From assembly GCA_015143295.1 (NCBI GenBank), contig CM026566.1, positions 6,683,072 to 6,747,071 of the forward strand: a DNA stretch of 64,000 bases, written 5' to 3'. The notes under the pieces are model-generated. The model was not told the DNA's origin. It saw only the letters and a list, made by a program, of their open reading frames with translations, and searched no databases. This DNA comes from Tetracentron sinense. Its lineage: Eukaryota; Streptophyta; Magnoliopsida; Trochodendrales; Trochodendraceae. The position numbers were made by a program, and so were the translations under genes. Of this stretch, positions 1-12,129 are shown one piece after another (position 1 is the first letter of the stretch; the number at the start of each line of letters is the position of its first letter).

Positions 1-1188
1 ATTCTTTATCTCTTTCAAAGTTTACACGTTTTGACACGAACACTCTCCGCTTAGTGAGGTAGGTGGCCTGGTTACTAAGTGCAAACCTAGTCAGGTAATC
101 ATTTGTGTCATTAAAAAATTTTCAATTTAGCCAAGGGTGGTGTTCAATTTCTAGGTCACCTAACTTTTTCAAATGTATCAAAAATATCAATTGATTAATT
201 CAGTTTCAAACCCTACAAGACAATATGGTAGAGTGCTCGTGCAATTTCTCAAAATGACTTATAACTTCATAAATTTTCAACATGCATAGTTCATTCAAGA
301 GTAAGAATTGTATCTATTTGAGATCATGTGTTCTCAAATTAAGCCAATCAATAATGAGTAGATTATAACATATGTATCACAATTTGATTCAAATTCATAA
401 ATAGATCAATTTTTCAATTTTATTTGTTTGCATGCCATACCCTCTTAACATGGATGCCTAGTCAACAAATAATGACAGTTATTTCCCAACCCCAAACTTA
501 AAGATTACATTATCCACAATGTAAAAAGAAATAAAGCACAAGTAAGGGGGAACAATAATACCTGATAGGTGAGGACAAGCCAGGCATCAAAGATGAAGCA
601 TGAGGAAGAAGATAAAAGATTGATCAAGCAGAGATCACTTCAAACTTCATAGAAACTATACCTTGCAGGGTTAGTGAGAAATAGATCGCACACATGGAGA
701 AACCAAAGATATCAATATATAAATATCATGAAGCAAAGACATCTAGAATACATCAAGAATCCAAAGAGCCTAAGAAAGAGCAACACATGACTCAACCTAA
801 GATAAAGCAAATCCGAACCATTTTTTGTTTCAATTTTTCTTTTTCTTTTTTTTTTCTTCATTTTTTTGGGGGCGATCGATCGGCCCAGTGGTGGCCAATC
901 GATCGGAAGACGAGACTACGAACTAGAAATATGGTCGATCGATCGGGCGTCCAACGCCAATCGATCGGAAGGCCCTTTTTTGTTTTTTTTTTTTTTAAAC
1001 CGAAAAACTGTGAGGGGTGGAGAACCACCCCAAACTTAGACTCAAGTAAGTCTACAAAAATATTGGGTTGCCTCCCAACAAGCGTTAATTTTATTGTCTT
1101 CAACCGAACGCAGTATAACTCTCAATCGTCTTCCTAGACGGAGTACAACCACTTAATGAATTCGTTCATCTTCTCATTCACAATACCC
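1..1188 (-). mobile_element. 3' non-coding interior of a gag-protease-only Ty3-type element
   Basis: Read on the minus strand, this follows the protease relic directly and holds no reverse transcriptase, RNase H or integrase frame. It contains a phrase around 1065-1090 (minus: TTGGGAGGCAACCCA) that I associate with the region 3' of pol in Athila/Tat-type elements (memory, unchecked), and a cluster of CGATCGATCGG motifs at 873-970. The LTR sequence seen at 4210-5568 does not recur here, so the 3' LTR must lie outside the window. Open frames in this stretch are low-complexity and not supported as genes. Confidence 0.5.
873..970. repeat. Cluster of CGATCGATCGG palindromes
   Basis: Four near-copies of a palindrome centred on ATCGAT (starting near 873, 896, 933 and 958) sit in about 100 bp between two T-rich tracts. 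The same type of motif occurs in the U3 of several LTRs in this window, but here it is in the element interior rather than next to a TATA box. Confidence 0.75.
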
Positions 1189-2344
1189 TTAACATGAAGT
1201 GCAAAACCGTTGGGCCTGACTCTTGAGTACACGCCTATCCACGTCAAAAAATTTGGAGACCATAGATCTTTGAAAGGTCGCAGGTGTATAATATAACTTG
1301 CATGACCTGCGCTTATAGGAAAAAGGGTTGAACAAGCATGGGCATGTAATTCTTACTTTATGCTTTTCTAACTGAAAGTCCTTGAGATGGATGAAAGATA
1401 ACAGATAATTGTTATCCTCTTTGGGCTTTTCTTCATTGGGGTCCAGGGGTTGGAGATGAGCGAGGGATGCCTCTAAGGCATTCTCAGTTAAGGCATAAGG
1501 AGGGGTCTCCTCAACTATTTCATCACTCACATTCACCATAAAGCACTCATCTCTCTTCTGTTGTTGTTCGGGTATGGTGAAAATGTTCAGCCAAACTTTC
1601 ATGTTACCAAATGACGCATCCAGTACCCCGGTCCGACAATTTAAACAAGCATTGGCCGTGACCAAGAAAGGACAACCAAGGATGACTGGAATTTGGCTCT
1701 TTGAGTTATACACGGGTTCCATGTCGAGGACAAGAAAATAACAGGAAAGTAGAACTTATCAACTTTGATAAGAACATCTTCAATCACCCCGCGAGGCTTT
1801 TTCATAAATCTATCTGCCAATTACAACATGACAGATGTGGGTTGAAGCTCTCAAAAGCCTAATTGCTTTATACCAAGAAAGGTAATAGATTAACACCCGC
1901 TCCTAAATCCAGGAGTGGTCGATTGATGGAGTGGTCTCCAATAACACATGAGATGGTGGGAGCACCGGGATCCTTGAATTTAGAAGAAGTGTTGTGTTGG
2001 ATAATGGAGCTCACTTGGTCGGTGAGAAGGACCTTCTTGGACACATGAGTTCGAGATTTACGCTTTTGAGTACATAGGTCCTTAAGAAACTTGGCATAAG
2101 CTAGGACTTGCTTAATGGCATCTATGAGTGGGAGGTTGATTTTGACTTGTTTAAAGACCTCCATCATATCGTCCTCTTTTGATAATTTTTTGTCAAAATG
2201 AGTAAAATCTTTTAAGCACTGAGGGTAAGGAGCTCTAGGCATATAGGATGTTGGGGGAGTGGGATTTGATAAAGATGGGGGAAGACCTTGGTCCTTGTCA
2301 GAGACACTCATCCCCTCTCCTTTGGATTTTGTTGGCTCCACCAT
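1189..2344 (-). pseudogene. Retropepsin (protease) region of a Ty3/gypsy element, frameshifted
   Basis: The protease would mature the Gag polyprotein. Frame 1868-2344 carries gag-tail/protease sequence ending in a DLGAGVNLLP motif (D at about residue 146), the active-site type of plant Ty3 retropepsins (D-T/L-G-A/S). Relic protease sequence continues in another frame between about 1722 and 1868. Frame 1189-1722 then gives the C-terminal part, with the ILGCPFL motif matching the family's ILGRPFL. At least two frameshifts break the gene. No RT follows, although RT normally comes next in this polyprotein, so pol appears deleted rather than outside the window. Confidence 0.75.
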
Positions 2345-2639
2345 GACCTCTTCTTCTTTACCCTTCTTCTCCCTAACCTGGTTATCAACTACATTCCCAC
2401 TCCTTAAGGTGGTAATGGCAAGAACGTGCTCACAATGAGTTTCATTTTATTGAGCATCATCAACCATGTTTACACCCCTACGTTTGCTCACTGGTTGGCT
2501 TGGGAGCTTCCCTTCCTCTCTCTTGTATATGGCATTAGCTAATTGTCTCACTTGGGATTTAAGCCTCTGGATAGATTAAGAATGAGAGTGCAGTAGTTGG
2601 GTGTTGGCCTCCAACCCTTTTAGAGCATTCAACACTTTC

Positions 2640-3803
2640 TCCTCGAAAGATAAATTCCTTTGAGGGGGAGGATTAGAGTGTTGCAATTATTGTTGTTGGG
2701 GAGGATGGTAGTTGGGCTGATTTTGAAAATGTCGCACATTCGGTCCTTAAGGTTGGGAGGAGTTTCCTTGAGCTTGGGGAAAAGTATTCCCTTGAGCTTG
2801 AGGCTGCAATGAGAAATTGGGATGATTTCTCCACCCTGGGTTGTATGTATTAGAGTAGGGATCATTACCCAGGCGAGTGTAGGCAACATTAGCATGCTCT
2901 TGAACATATTCTGGAAATTAAGCAGCTGAAGGACAATCATAGATGTAATGTGAAGGGCTGTAACATAGAGTACAAACCTCATTAGGACTTGGAGGAAGAT
3001 GAGGAGATCTATAGGAAGCTGGCCCTACGGCCATGAGTTGTTCTAACTTACGAGACAACTCATTCACTTTTAATGAGACATCAATAGAAGTGACCACTTC
3101 ATATATGCCTCTCTTAGGATTGGAGGTGGAGGGTTATCTCTCAGAATGACTGTTGGAGGCATGGTGTTGAGAATTTTCACTGAGATTTTCAAATAATTCT
3201 CATGCTTTAATTTCACTTTTCATCATAAATGTCCCCCCACAAGAGATATCAACCATCTGTCGGTTTCATTGGGACAATCCATCATAGAAAGCTTGGACAA
3301 GTTACCATTTAAGGATCTGATGGTAAGGACATTTCCGGAGAAGTTCTTTGAATCTTTCCCAAGTCTCATGAAATAGCTCACCATCAATTTAAGAAAAACT
3401 CAGAATGGTTCGCCTCATTTGATTAGTTTTGCCTATAGGAAAAATTTCTTTAGAAACTCCTGCTGTAACTGGGCCCATGTGTGGATAGTGTTGGCCTCTA
3501 AAGAGTTAAGCCAATACTTGGCTTTATCTTTCAGGGAGAATAGGAAGAGGCGCAACCTGAGAGCATCATCTGAAAAATTTTACAACCTAAAGGTTGTGCA
3601 GATCTCATTGAACTCATCTAGATGCTTATATATGGGTCCTCATTGCTAAGCTCGTGGTAAGATGGTAACATTTGAATTGTACTGGGCTTGATCTCATAGT
3701 GGACTGTTGTGATGTCTGGAAGTCTAATGCAGGATGGTGAGGAGTAGGTGGAGGGAATAATGTATTCCCTCAAGGATTTGTGCGGGTCTTGGTCTTCTAC
3801 CAT
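2640..3803 (-). pseudogene. Gag of the gag-protease-only Ty3-type element, decayed
   Basis: Gag packages element RNA into virus-like particles. The minus-strand frame 3618-3803 (61 codons) is the N-terminal part. Farther on, in shifted frames, the sequence encodes the conserved Retrotrans_gag core (RLFPFSLKDKAKYWLNSL at about 3510-3560). A CCHC zinc knuckle (C-x2-C-x4-H-x4-C) lies at 2933-2974. An in-frame stop follows it near 2918, and others are scattered through the gene. Gag and protease lie in the usual order on one strand behind the primer site at 4185-4204. Not functional as it stands. Confidence 0.75.
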
Positions 3804-4184
3804 GGCAGAGAAAGGAGTAGTCTCTAGGTTTGAGTAAAAATGGGCTGAAGCTTTAAGAAGCCTAGCGGTACGCTCTAACTCTAAATTGATAGGAATTAAC
3901 TATGGTTTACAAGACCGTATACCGTGCATACACCCTAGTGGAAAACTCTATGTTTGACTGAAACCAATTTGCAATTCAAAAGGAGTAAATACTTACAGTG
4001 CTCTCTCCTGCTTTCCAGAAATTCGGAGACGCTCTAACTCTGAAGCGATTCTTAAGTAAAGCAATTTGGTACCTTCCAATCAAAAGGTTGAATTCAGTAA
4101 ACCAAAAATATTTTTGTGATTTTTTTATTGAATAAAAATGACTCAGCCTTAATCTCTTGAATTAAGCAACTAAACTGTTCCAGT

Positions 4185-4204
4185 AATCCCCGACAATGGC
4201 ACCA
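4185..4204 (-). other. Primer-binding site, tRNA-Asp type
   Basis: The minus strand reads TGGTGCCATTGTCGGGGATT. The complement of the plant tRNA-Asp(GTC) 3' end is TGGCGCCGTTGCCGGGGAT, the primer site used by Athila-type elements. The differences are C-to-T and G-to-A transitions, as expected from decay of methylated cytosines. It begins 5 bases inside the CA end of the LTR. Confidence 0.75.
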
Positions 4205-4209
4205 AAAAT

Positions 4210-5568
4210 TGATCGTCAATTTATTAAACCTCGTAGTTGCTACAATTCCGTAGAATAATAACTAGTATGGGGTGTCGAACCACAGAGGATTGCACTGGTT
4301 TCGTTACCTTTTTCTCAAGATTATTTCTAAGTCAATGGATAACAAGATTGATTGATTTGCTTGATTTTAAACTAAGAGTAGAAATTAAACTAATAGATTC
4401 TATTTTAACTAATTAAACTAAGAGCTTTTGGTTATATATAGGTGAGAGAAGATCTAGGGCGTTCGAATCCACCACTGGCCTCATAATTAAATCCACATGT
4501 ATTTATTCTGGTTTCTCAAGTATAAACAATAAGGATGAGATTGACTACAAGTCTCAACTCATCAAAACAAGAATGATTCGAGGGATCATACTCTAGGCAT
4601 ATCCTATCTTCGGTCAGCATGAGTGATATACACTAAACTAGGATTTGACATCACTCATCTTCCCTAGGCATAAAATATACTATAATTTAATTCCTCGATA
4701 GTAAAAATCATTGCATAAAATTCATACCAACAATCACATAAAGAAGATGTGAATGAATTCAATCTCAATACAATAAAACCTAAGACACGGATAAGATCAT
4801 ATTGAAACTGAGTCTAAACTCGAATAATTAGTTGAAGAACAACCCTCTCATTATGCAATCATTGTTTATACAAGAAAGAAAACTTAAATAAAATACAAGG
4901 GACACAATTACCTAGTTAGGATTTCATCTAAACCCTAAAAAAAGAAGTTAGTTCACACCGAGAACAAGGAAAACCGCTTTTGATGAAGAATGCGAACAAT
5001 CCATCCTCCAAATTTCACAGATCTTCAGAGCCTTCTCTCTTTCCAATCTCCAAAATTCAGAACATTTTTCATGGTAGGAGGCTTTCCTTTTTATAGAGAG
5101 AGTCTCAATGAAGTATAGTTTTAGAAACATCCAAAATGGGCTCAAAGAGGGTTTTTCCACACTATTCAACACAACCAAAACGGCGACCTCCAAAATCGAT
5201 CAGCCAATAAGGTGCCGACCGATCGGTAGTTATGGAATTTGACCGAAATTCCTTCACAGAAATTGTAGATCTTTTCGAGCCGATTGATTTAATATATTAT
5301 GGGACAAAATCGGAGCTACGGTTAATGAGTTATGTCTCGTACACCGAACAAGGGTTATTTTTGCATTTCTAACTCCTCTTTGGCCGGATCTTTACTCGGT
5401 TGCAATTCACAGAAAACTTTAAAGCTTGTAAATTCTCATTTTAGTCTTATTTTCCTCACATAAACCTGAAAACAATAAACACACTCAAGTGAATTATCAT
5501 AGTGGATAAATGAGTTCAAATGAATTAACAAATACAGTTTAAGGTGCATAAATTTGTAACAATTAGCA
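4210..5568 (-). repeat. 5' LTR of the gag-protease-only element
   Basis: On the minus strand it begins TGCTAATTG at 5568 and ends ...GATCA at 4210 (TG...CA), followed by the tRNA-Asp primer site. The TATA box (minus CTCTATAAAAA) is at about 5088-5098. Two TCGA-type palindromes lie about 95 bp upstream of it, at 5194-5226. The outer end cuts the RT of the Tekay-type element just after its KIDL motif, showing that this element inserted into that one. The partner LTR is outside the window, so the target duplication cannot be checked. Confidence 0.7.
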
Positions 5569-5569
5569 C

Positions 5570-6361
5570 CGATCAAGATCAATCTTGGAGAAAAATCTTG
5601 CTCCCTTCAGTTGGTCAAACAAGTCGTCTATCTGAGGCAAAGGATAACGATTATTGATCGTGACCTTGTTCAACTGCCTATAGTCGATGCACATTCTCAT
5701 CGACCCATCCTTCTTCCTCACGAAGAACACTGGAGCTCTCCATGGTGACACACTTGGTCGGATGAAACCAAGTTGTTGCAACTCTTCGATCTGCCTCTTC
5801 AAATCCTTAAGCTCTATTGGGGCCATCCTATAAGAAGCTCTATAAATCGGAGCAGTGCCTGGAGCCAAATCGATAGTGAACTCTATCTGGCAAGTCCTCG
5901 GAAAACACATCCACGAACTCACTTACAACCGGAATGGCTGAGGAGTCTTGCGCCTCTGGATTTTAAGGACTTAGCGCTGTGAAGCGAGCAATGTCTCTCC
6001 TCCACAATCCTTGAAAATTAAACAGCTTTACACCCTTCGACCTGAAGTTCACCATCTTCTCGAAACAAGCCACGTGTCCGTGGTGCGCCGCAAGCCAATC
6101 CATTCCCAGAATGGTGTCGAAATCTAAGAAATTTAGGATAATCAAATTGGCTGGCAACTCATGCTGCCCAACTTGGACAACACAGTCCTTGCATATTCGG
6201 TCTACAACCATTGATTTCCCTAGCGGAGTCGAAATGGACAACTCACGCTCCAACGGACTCGACTCATATGAAAATCCCTTCGTAAAACTAGGTGAGATGA
6301 AGGAATGAGTAGATCTTGTGTCGATTAATACTCGGGCTAGACATTCATTTACTAATAACAC
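5570..6361 (-). pseudogene. Tekay/Del-type protease and start of reverse transcriptase
   Basis: Frame 5963-6361 is the retropepsin: a fold around LIDTRSTHSFIS, where the active-site glycine of DTGS has become Arg, and the GMDWL motif downstream. An in-frame stop and a frameshift follow. Frame 5570-5922 is the RT N-terminal part with [33 protein letters not shown] and FSKIDL. It is cut off at 5569 by the gag-protease-only element, so the YxDD, RNase H and integrase parts are missing here. The upstream frame continues exactly into the gag at 8281 if the 6362-8280 segment is ignored, so both belong to one element. Confidence 0.8.
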
Positions 6362-6528
6362 TTCTGTATAATTAAATAACTCACATCAATAAATTTCAAA
6401 CAATACTATACTTAGTGTATAGTTAACATATTGTACAGATAAGCAACCATATCATATAATAGCAAGCATTCACAACTTGAAAATTTTAGCACTCTAGTAT
6501 ACCTTACACGACATCGTTAGATGTCAGT

Positions 6529-6592
6529 GCATGCCGTTCGATCAAGACAAGGACTCGGCCGCATGCCGTTCGATCAAGACAAGGACTCGGCC
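6529..6592. repeat. Perfect 32-bp tandem duplication
   Basis: Two adjacent identical copies (6529-6560 and 6561-6592), each beginning GCATGCCGTTCGATCAAG. GC-rich against an AT-rich background. No coding reading is supported. Confidence 0.9.
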
Positions 6593-7929
6593 CTGGTTTG
6601 CTTGATGAGGCGGCCGTGTAGACTGTGAGGGCCTCAATATAACGACCCCAAGTCCTACCTTGACCAAAATAGTACCTTGGGTCGCCACATTTCTTAAACC
6701 TGCTTAAATCTCATGACATACAAGGCATGCAACACGAGTCTTCAAAAATGAGAATAATAAATTTTTGATATATAAACAAACCATCCTGCATAAGTCTGAC
6801 CCATATAAACATAACCCACTATGAACCAAGGTAATCTAATAACCCAAGTATAAAGTGACCAACTAAGCAACATCATCTAAAACAACTCAAGTCTAATACA
6901 ATCTTTACAAAGAGATTAAATCAGGCCTAATAGTATGGCCACCTATCCAACTCTTGAGCTCCCTCAACTGGAGGCTCACCTTCTTCTCTTTCCTCGAAGT
7001 ATACTTCTTCAACCCACGGCCCCGCTAGTGGTTCTGGTTCTAAACCTGCCGACAATAACAGGTCGACTGAGTATTGAAAACACTCAGTGGATGAGCAGTC
7101 TAACCCACAACATAATATCATTTGACATATTCAATAACATAATCATTTCGTAACCATATAATCAGAGTGCGTAAAAGCATGCGAGACATCATATTTTCAT
7201 CTTGACTCATGTAAGCTTGTGAGCATGAGACTCTTAGACTTGATCCTACATGATGCATGTTCTTGTGAGCTTGCGAGATAATTCTTATGAGCTTGCAAAA
7301 TAATTCTTGTGAGATTCCATGCCCCTTCCGCGAACCAATAGTTATGAGCTTGTGAGATAGTCCTTATGCATGCATGCTTGTGAAACATGTGAGACTCATG
7401 AGACTTATAGACTTACCATGCAAGTACACGTGTGCTTGAGTGTCATAATTAACATTCAAGTTGATAATCGCTTAGATTCCGATCTCCCGCCATGGAAACT
7501 CGACTATATTGTCCCATACCATACTAAGTATTGGCCTACCCAAATACCAACCACTATTCAATATAAATAGGGCATAGTTTAACATGATAAGCATCATTAA
7601 CATTTTTAGCATAATTTAGAAGAAGAATCATATCCACATTCTTAGCATAATTCATTCATTTCCAATATACATTTCTTACATTAAACACAATTCAATTCCG
7701 TTCACACATAAGAACAAACAGCTTTCCTTCAATTCATACAACTCATCCTCCATTCAAAACATACATCACCATAGGCATACATGCCAATCCCATCTCCATA
7801 CGTTTTCTCTTCCCTCTTTGCCAAATTAGGTTCAGAAAGGTTTAAAACCCTAAAACCCTCGAAATAGAACCTCTATTTATAGTCTAGGGGTTTAAAACCT
7901 TGATTTCGAACTTAAAAAAAAAATTATGG

Positions 7930-8200
7930 TCGCGACTGCGATCGATCGCACCTACATTGCGATCGATCGTAGACCCCCGTGATCTATCGCAATTGGTGGT
8001 GATCTATCGCATATCTTCTCAAAAGATTTCTCCAAATTTTGACTGAGTGCGATTCAACGCACCCACCTGCGATTGATCGCAGCTCTCAGTGCGATCTATC
8101 GCACCTGGAGCTGATCCATCGTAAATCGCACAGAACCTTGCCACCCATTTTTTACTGAGTGCGATTGATCATAGGTAACCTACGATCGATCGCATAGTCT
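7930..8200. repeat. Array of GCGATCGATCGC-type palindromes in LTR U3
   Basis: About nine to ten near-copies of TGCGATCGATCGCA (for example at 7938-7950 and 7957-7968) occupy 270 bp. Relative to the minus-strand LTR the array lies immediately upstream of the TATA box at 7873-7882, with a gap of about 55 bp. The position fits a promoter element; that role is inferred. Confidence 0.8.
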
Positions 8201-8280
8201 GTTTTTCACTCCCTCTTAACCCCTTATGCATTTTAGACACCCCACACTGTTTAGATCTAATAAAACCTGCATAATAACAC

Positions 8281-9531
8281 AACCAAGACTAATCTATCCT
8301 TATTAATCACATTAATGGCATGAAGGAAAGTTCGGGTCTCTACCCTCGATGCCTGCGAAGAGCCCTGCTGAGAAGGCTGCCTGATCGGGGGCCTACTTCC
8401 CTGAGACTGGGATGACAACTGACGGCGAGGACAATCTCTAATCATGTGACCCTAGTCACCACAGTGAAAACATCCACCAAAAATCTTCTGACACTCTCCA
8501 GCCAAATGCTTTCTACCACAATAAGTGCATACCTCATAAGAGAACATAGAGGGCATAGGTGGCGTATATCCTGTGGCCTAGAATGGCACGAGGCGAGGAG
8601 CCTGCATAGTCAGCAGGCGTGAAGCCTGTGGAGCATAAGGGCGATAAGCCTGTGGTGTAGAGTATGGCCTCTGCAACTGTGTTGACCTTGAAGGCTGGTA
8701 TGGAGAAGTCCTAGCCCTCTTTTCAGGAGGAGCTGAGCTACTAGACTGGCCTCTAACACTCTCCCTTCTCCTGAAGAATTCCTCTGAATTTGACTCAGCC
8801 AACTGGGCTTTGTCCACCACCTCTGCATAGGTCTCATGTCTAAACATCGAGACTCTATCCTTGATGTAGGCCTTCAATCCCCTTTTGAATTTTCGAGCCT
8901 TTATAGCCTCTGTAGCTATCATATGAGGAGCGAATCTAGACAAATCCGAAAACTTGGCCTCGTATTCGGCCGCAGAAGAATTACCTTACCCTAAGGTAAT
9001 AAATTCCACTTCCTTCTTCTCCTTCATTGCTACTAGGAAGTACTTCTTGTAGAAGATGTCAAGAAATTCTCCCCAAGTCCACTCTTGACCCATTCGGGTC
9101 AAATCCCGAGTCCTAACAGCGGACCTCCACCAATGGTCAGCCTCAACTTCTAGCATAAAGGCGGCCCAGGTGACCCTCTCTGCCTCAGTGGACAACAACA
9201 CTGTGAACAACTTCTCCAGTTGCCTGATCCATATCTCTGCCACTAATGGATCAATACTACCAAAAAATACCAGAGGCCTCATCCTCCGAAATGCCTCTAT
9301 CCCTACTAGCGCTCTATTCTGAGGAGCAGTTATGAGTGCCGCAGCAGGAAGAGGAGTAGCAGGCTGCCTGACTGCTAGCATAGCCAAAGTCTCGGCTATA
9401 GATGTAAAAGCCTGAGTGAAGTCGGGTTGTTCATCACCCGATGGAGCATCACCTTCATTTCCTCTTGTATTATATCCATAACCCCTAGCACCATGTCTCA
9501 TAATTAAATCCTTAGAATAACAATACATCAT
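8281..9531 (-). pseudogene. Gag of Tekay/Del-type chromovirus
   Basis: The minus frame 8986-9531 starts Gag and contains the Retrotrans_gag core (EAFRRMRPLVFFGSIDPLVA, WIRQLEKLF, DHWWRSAVR, WGEFLDIFYKKYF). A break near 8950-8990 shifts to frame 8578-8943, with KARKFKRGLKAYIKDRV, a typical gag C-terminal helix region. A CCHC zinc knuckle, CFHCGDxGHMIRDC, lies at 8431-8472, with a TAG stop replacing the residue after GD. The gene ends at 8281, where the inserted LTR begins. It lies downstream of its primer site (9806-9818) on the same strand. Two or more disabling changes make it non-functional. Confidence 0.8.
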
Positions 9532-9805
9532 AAGTCTAACTTGGACATATGTTCAATAACCATTTCAACAATCACTTAATATTAAATAAGTACATAATAA
9601 TACACCGAGGTATACATTGCAATAGTATAAGCTTACAAATTGTGGTTCCTAGCGTAAGACACTAAGTTTGGTTGTGGGTTCAACTAGTTTTGAATAAGAC
9701 TAACTGGTTAGTCTATACTTGGAATACGACTCTTCTCTTGGACTTAATGCCTTGTTTCAATACTAGTATCGATTTCTAAGTGACCCTAAGGAAATCTAAT
9801 GCCTA

Positions 9806-9818
9806 GGCTCTAATACCA
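9806..9818 (-). other. Primer-binding site, tRNA-iMet type
   Basis: Minus strand TGGTATTAGAGCC, one base from the canonical TGGTATCAGAGCC complementary to initiator tRNA-Met. It starts four bases inside the LTR end at 9823. Confidence 0.85.
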
Positions 9819-9822
9819 CTTC

Positions 9823-12012
9823 TGTCGCACCCCAAAATCCCCCTAGGAGTTAAGAGAGACTTTAGACGCGACTAACCCAACCTGGCAAACCATCCTCCAA
9901 AATATATAAGGCATAATCATAGTGGAAGCGTGAACTAAAAATTCTTTTTCTATATACAACTGTATTCCAAGTTTGTATACATAACATGACTAAGTTTAAA
10001 GGCAGACAGACCCACCTATCAAAATACAAAATATAACTCTCTCTCTCTCTCTTAGTAGTCACCCTAATAGGGTCAACTATCTAAATCTCTTGTCTCCACC
10101 TGAGGCTCTATTGCAGGCTCTAGCAAAGGCTCCTCCTCACCATAGTCCTCGACCCAAGGACCATGAACACAAATATCAAACGATGTACTTGCCGACATCA
10201 AAATGTATGGCTGAGTATTGAAACACTCAGTGAGTACAAGATACTAGCTAACAGTGATATAATATAGTTCATGGCATACTGGAAATTTTAAACAATGCAT
10301 TCATGAGCATGCATGAAAACCCAAACCCAAAACCTCATGTAAATCATGTGTGCATAATTCATATATTGTATTTGAAATTATCTTTTTGTATTTACAAAAC
10401 TTGTTATCGTGCTTAAAATCTTATTCTTGTCTTGTTCTTGTGTCGTGGAAATTACACTTGTCTTGTTCTTGTTTAGAAGCACACTTGTCTTGTCTTGCTT
10501 GTTTTGTGAGCCAGATGTTAGTGCCCTTGAAGCAACTTGTGAGCCAGGTATGTAAATACCCTTCATTGAAATAGAAAAGGCACACTAACATCCTTGATTT
10601 CTTGTCTTGTTTTCTTGAAGCCAGATATGGCATATCCTTGGATATGCCCTATACTTTACCAACCCAAAGTTCGGCTTTATCATTTGTTTCGTGAATCACT
10701 TGTCTTGTCTTGGTTTGTATTCATATACTTATACTTAGAAAACTTGATTCATGCATACATGCTCGTGCATAATGATTCGTGAACATCATAATGTCATGGT
10801 GATACTTCAAGAAATAACAAGTGGCATTTGAATATTCTTATAGACATGGGAGAACTTGAAGGAAACATATATTGGTATCATAACAATGTAACATTAGTGG
10901 AAGAACCTTAAAAGCATCTTAATACTCATGAAGAACTTAAACCATGGAATCATGGCAATAGGCATTATACATTTGACATACATTGCATAGATCATGGTTA
11001 CTTAGCCTATTACATCCCTATCATACTTTATATTTGATATATTTTAGGGAAATCATGATAGATTTAGGAATTTGAAAACACACGTACACAATCTAAGCAT
11101 TCCAAACTTGAAAACCTAGGTTGGGATCTAGGTTATCACTAAGTTAACTAGAAGGGTGTACTTACAATATCTAATCAAAATCACCCAAAGAATCTTACTT
11201 TTCAATATTTGTATCATGGTAAAGCTAGGTAGTAGTAGTAGTACTTACCTTTTTCAAGATCAATCCTAGCTTGAAAAAACCCTTGAGCAAAAAATTCAAG
11301 CTTGATGGAGAAGATTCAACTTTGAGAAGGAAGATCCTTGCTTGTAGAAGATGATCCAAGCCTTGGAAGCCAAGATTTGAGCTCCACTTGATCTCCAACA
11401 AAAACCCCTCTTTGGAACCCTACTCTTCTCTCTTTTTCTCGTAAATTCTCTCTTAGGGTTTGTGTTAGTCTAAAACCCCGAAAATCCTCTCTATTTATAG
11501 CCCAATGGGATGAAACCCTAAAAATCCCGCATTTTGGGCTTTTTCGCGACTTAACTGGGCATGACTGTTCGAACGGTCTTCTGATCATTCAAACGGTGGT
11601 GTGATCATTTGAACGGTTATGCCTACTATTATTGGTTTCTGAAATTCTGAGTCAACCTTCACTAGGATCATTCGAACGGTCATGAACCGTTCGAACGGTT
11701 GAAGTTACTGTCTTCAAATGCTGAGGTTTTATTCATCATCCACTGGCATCATTCGAACAGTAAGGGAACCGTTCGAACGGTTTACCTAGTTTTCTTCTAT
11801 TTTTCACCTTTTTCTCATTTTCTTTCTCATTGGATTAAGCCTCAACACTTTTTAAACATTACCACGGGTCCTTGGGACCTTCGAACACATGTCAAAACAT
11901 ATATATTTGATTTCAACTATCCATTCATTTTTCGCACATCAAAATACATGGAAGGCATTGAAGCCTTAAATCACCATTCAAAGGCTATGAACTAGATTTT
12001 CGGGGTTTTACA
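9823..12012 (-). repeat. 5' LTR of Tekay-type element
   Basis: The minus strand starts TGTAAAACCCCG at 12012 and ends ...GGGGTGCGACA at 9823, about 2.19 kb. The TATA box (CTATTTATAG on plus) is at 11491-11500. A cluster of CGTTCGAACGG palindromes lies just upstream at 11560-11785. Its last 60-70 bp (minus strand: GGATGGTTTG ... CTCCTAGG ... ATTTTGGGG ... GCGACA) share a signature with LTR ends at 27444, 32849 and 37206. A CT microsatellite lies at about 10036-10051. Short frames inside are not supported as genes. Confidence 0.8.
11560..11785. repeat. Array of CGTTCGAACGG palindromes in LTR U3
   Basis: About seven near-copies of the palindrome CCGTTCGAACGG. The copy nearest the TATA box is at 11566-11578, 66 bp upstream of the TATA at 11491-11500 (minus orientation). 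Several copies are paired with GATCATT(C/T). Confidence 0.8.
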
Positions 12013-12129
12013 CCGACCCAGACAACAAATCCAAAGTTTCAACACATACACCGGGCCTTCACCCGCTAAGGACATTCTCCTCAACTCAACTGACTGCCAA
12101 CACCTACTGTGTATCTGTTGCCATCTCCC

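Larger units (their letters stand above)
6362..8271 (-). mobile_element. LTR-type insertion splitting gag from protease
   Basis: The 9-bp sequence TAATAACAC occurs at 6353-6361 and again at 8272-8280, with the broken gag-protease frame on either side. Most of the segment (about 6640-8250) resembles the LTR at 27444-29690: it shares CGACCC at the end, ATCAGAGTGCGTA, a GAGACTCTT stretch, a CTATTTATAG TATA box (7873-7882) and the same order of blocks. About 275 bp at the left (6365-6640), with a 32-bp duplication, is not LTR-like. The 9-bp flanks are longer than the 5 bp usual for LTR elements, so the mechanism is uncertain. Confidence 0.6.

Noticed and set aside
694..1137. 147-codon plus-strand open frame
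   Set aside because: Its composition comes from T-runs and palindromes in retrotransposon non-coding DNA; no family recognised and it runs opposite to the element.
10350..10782. Short frames in CTTGTCTTG-rich DNA
   Set aside because: They lie inside the LTR 9823-12012 and reflect a simple CTTGT repeat on both strands.
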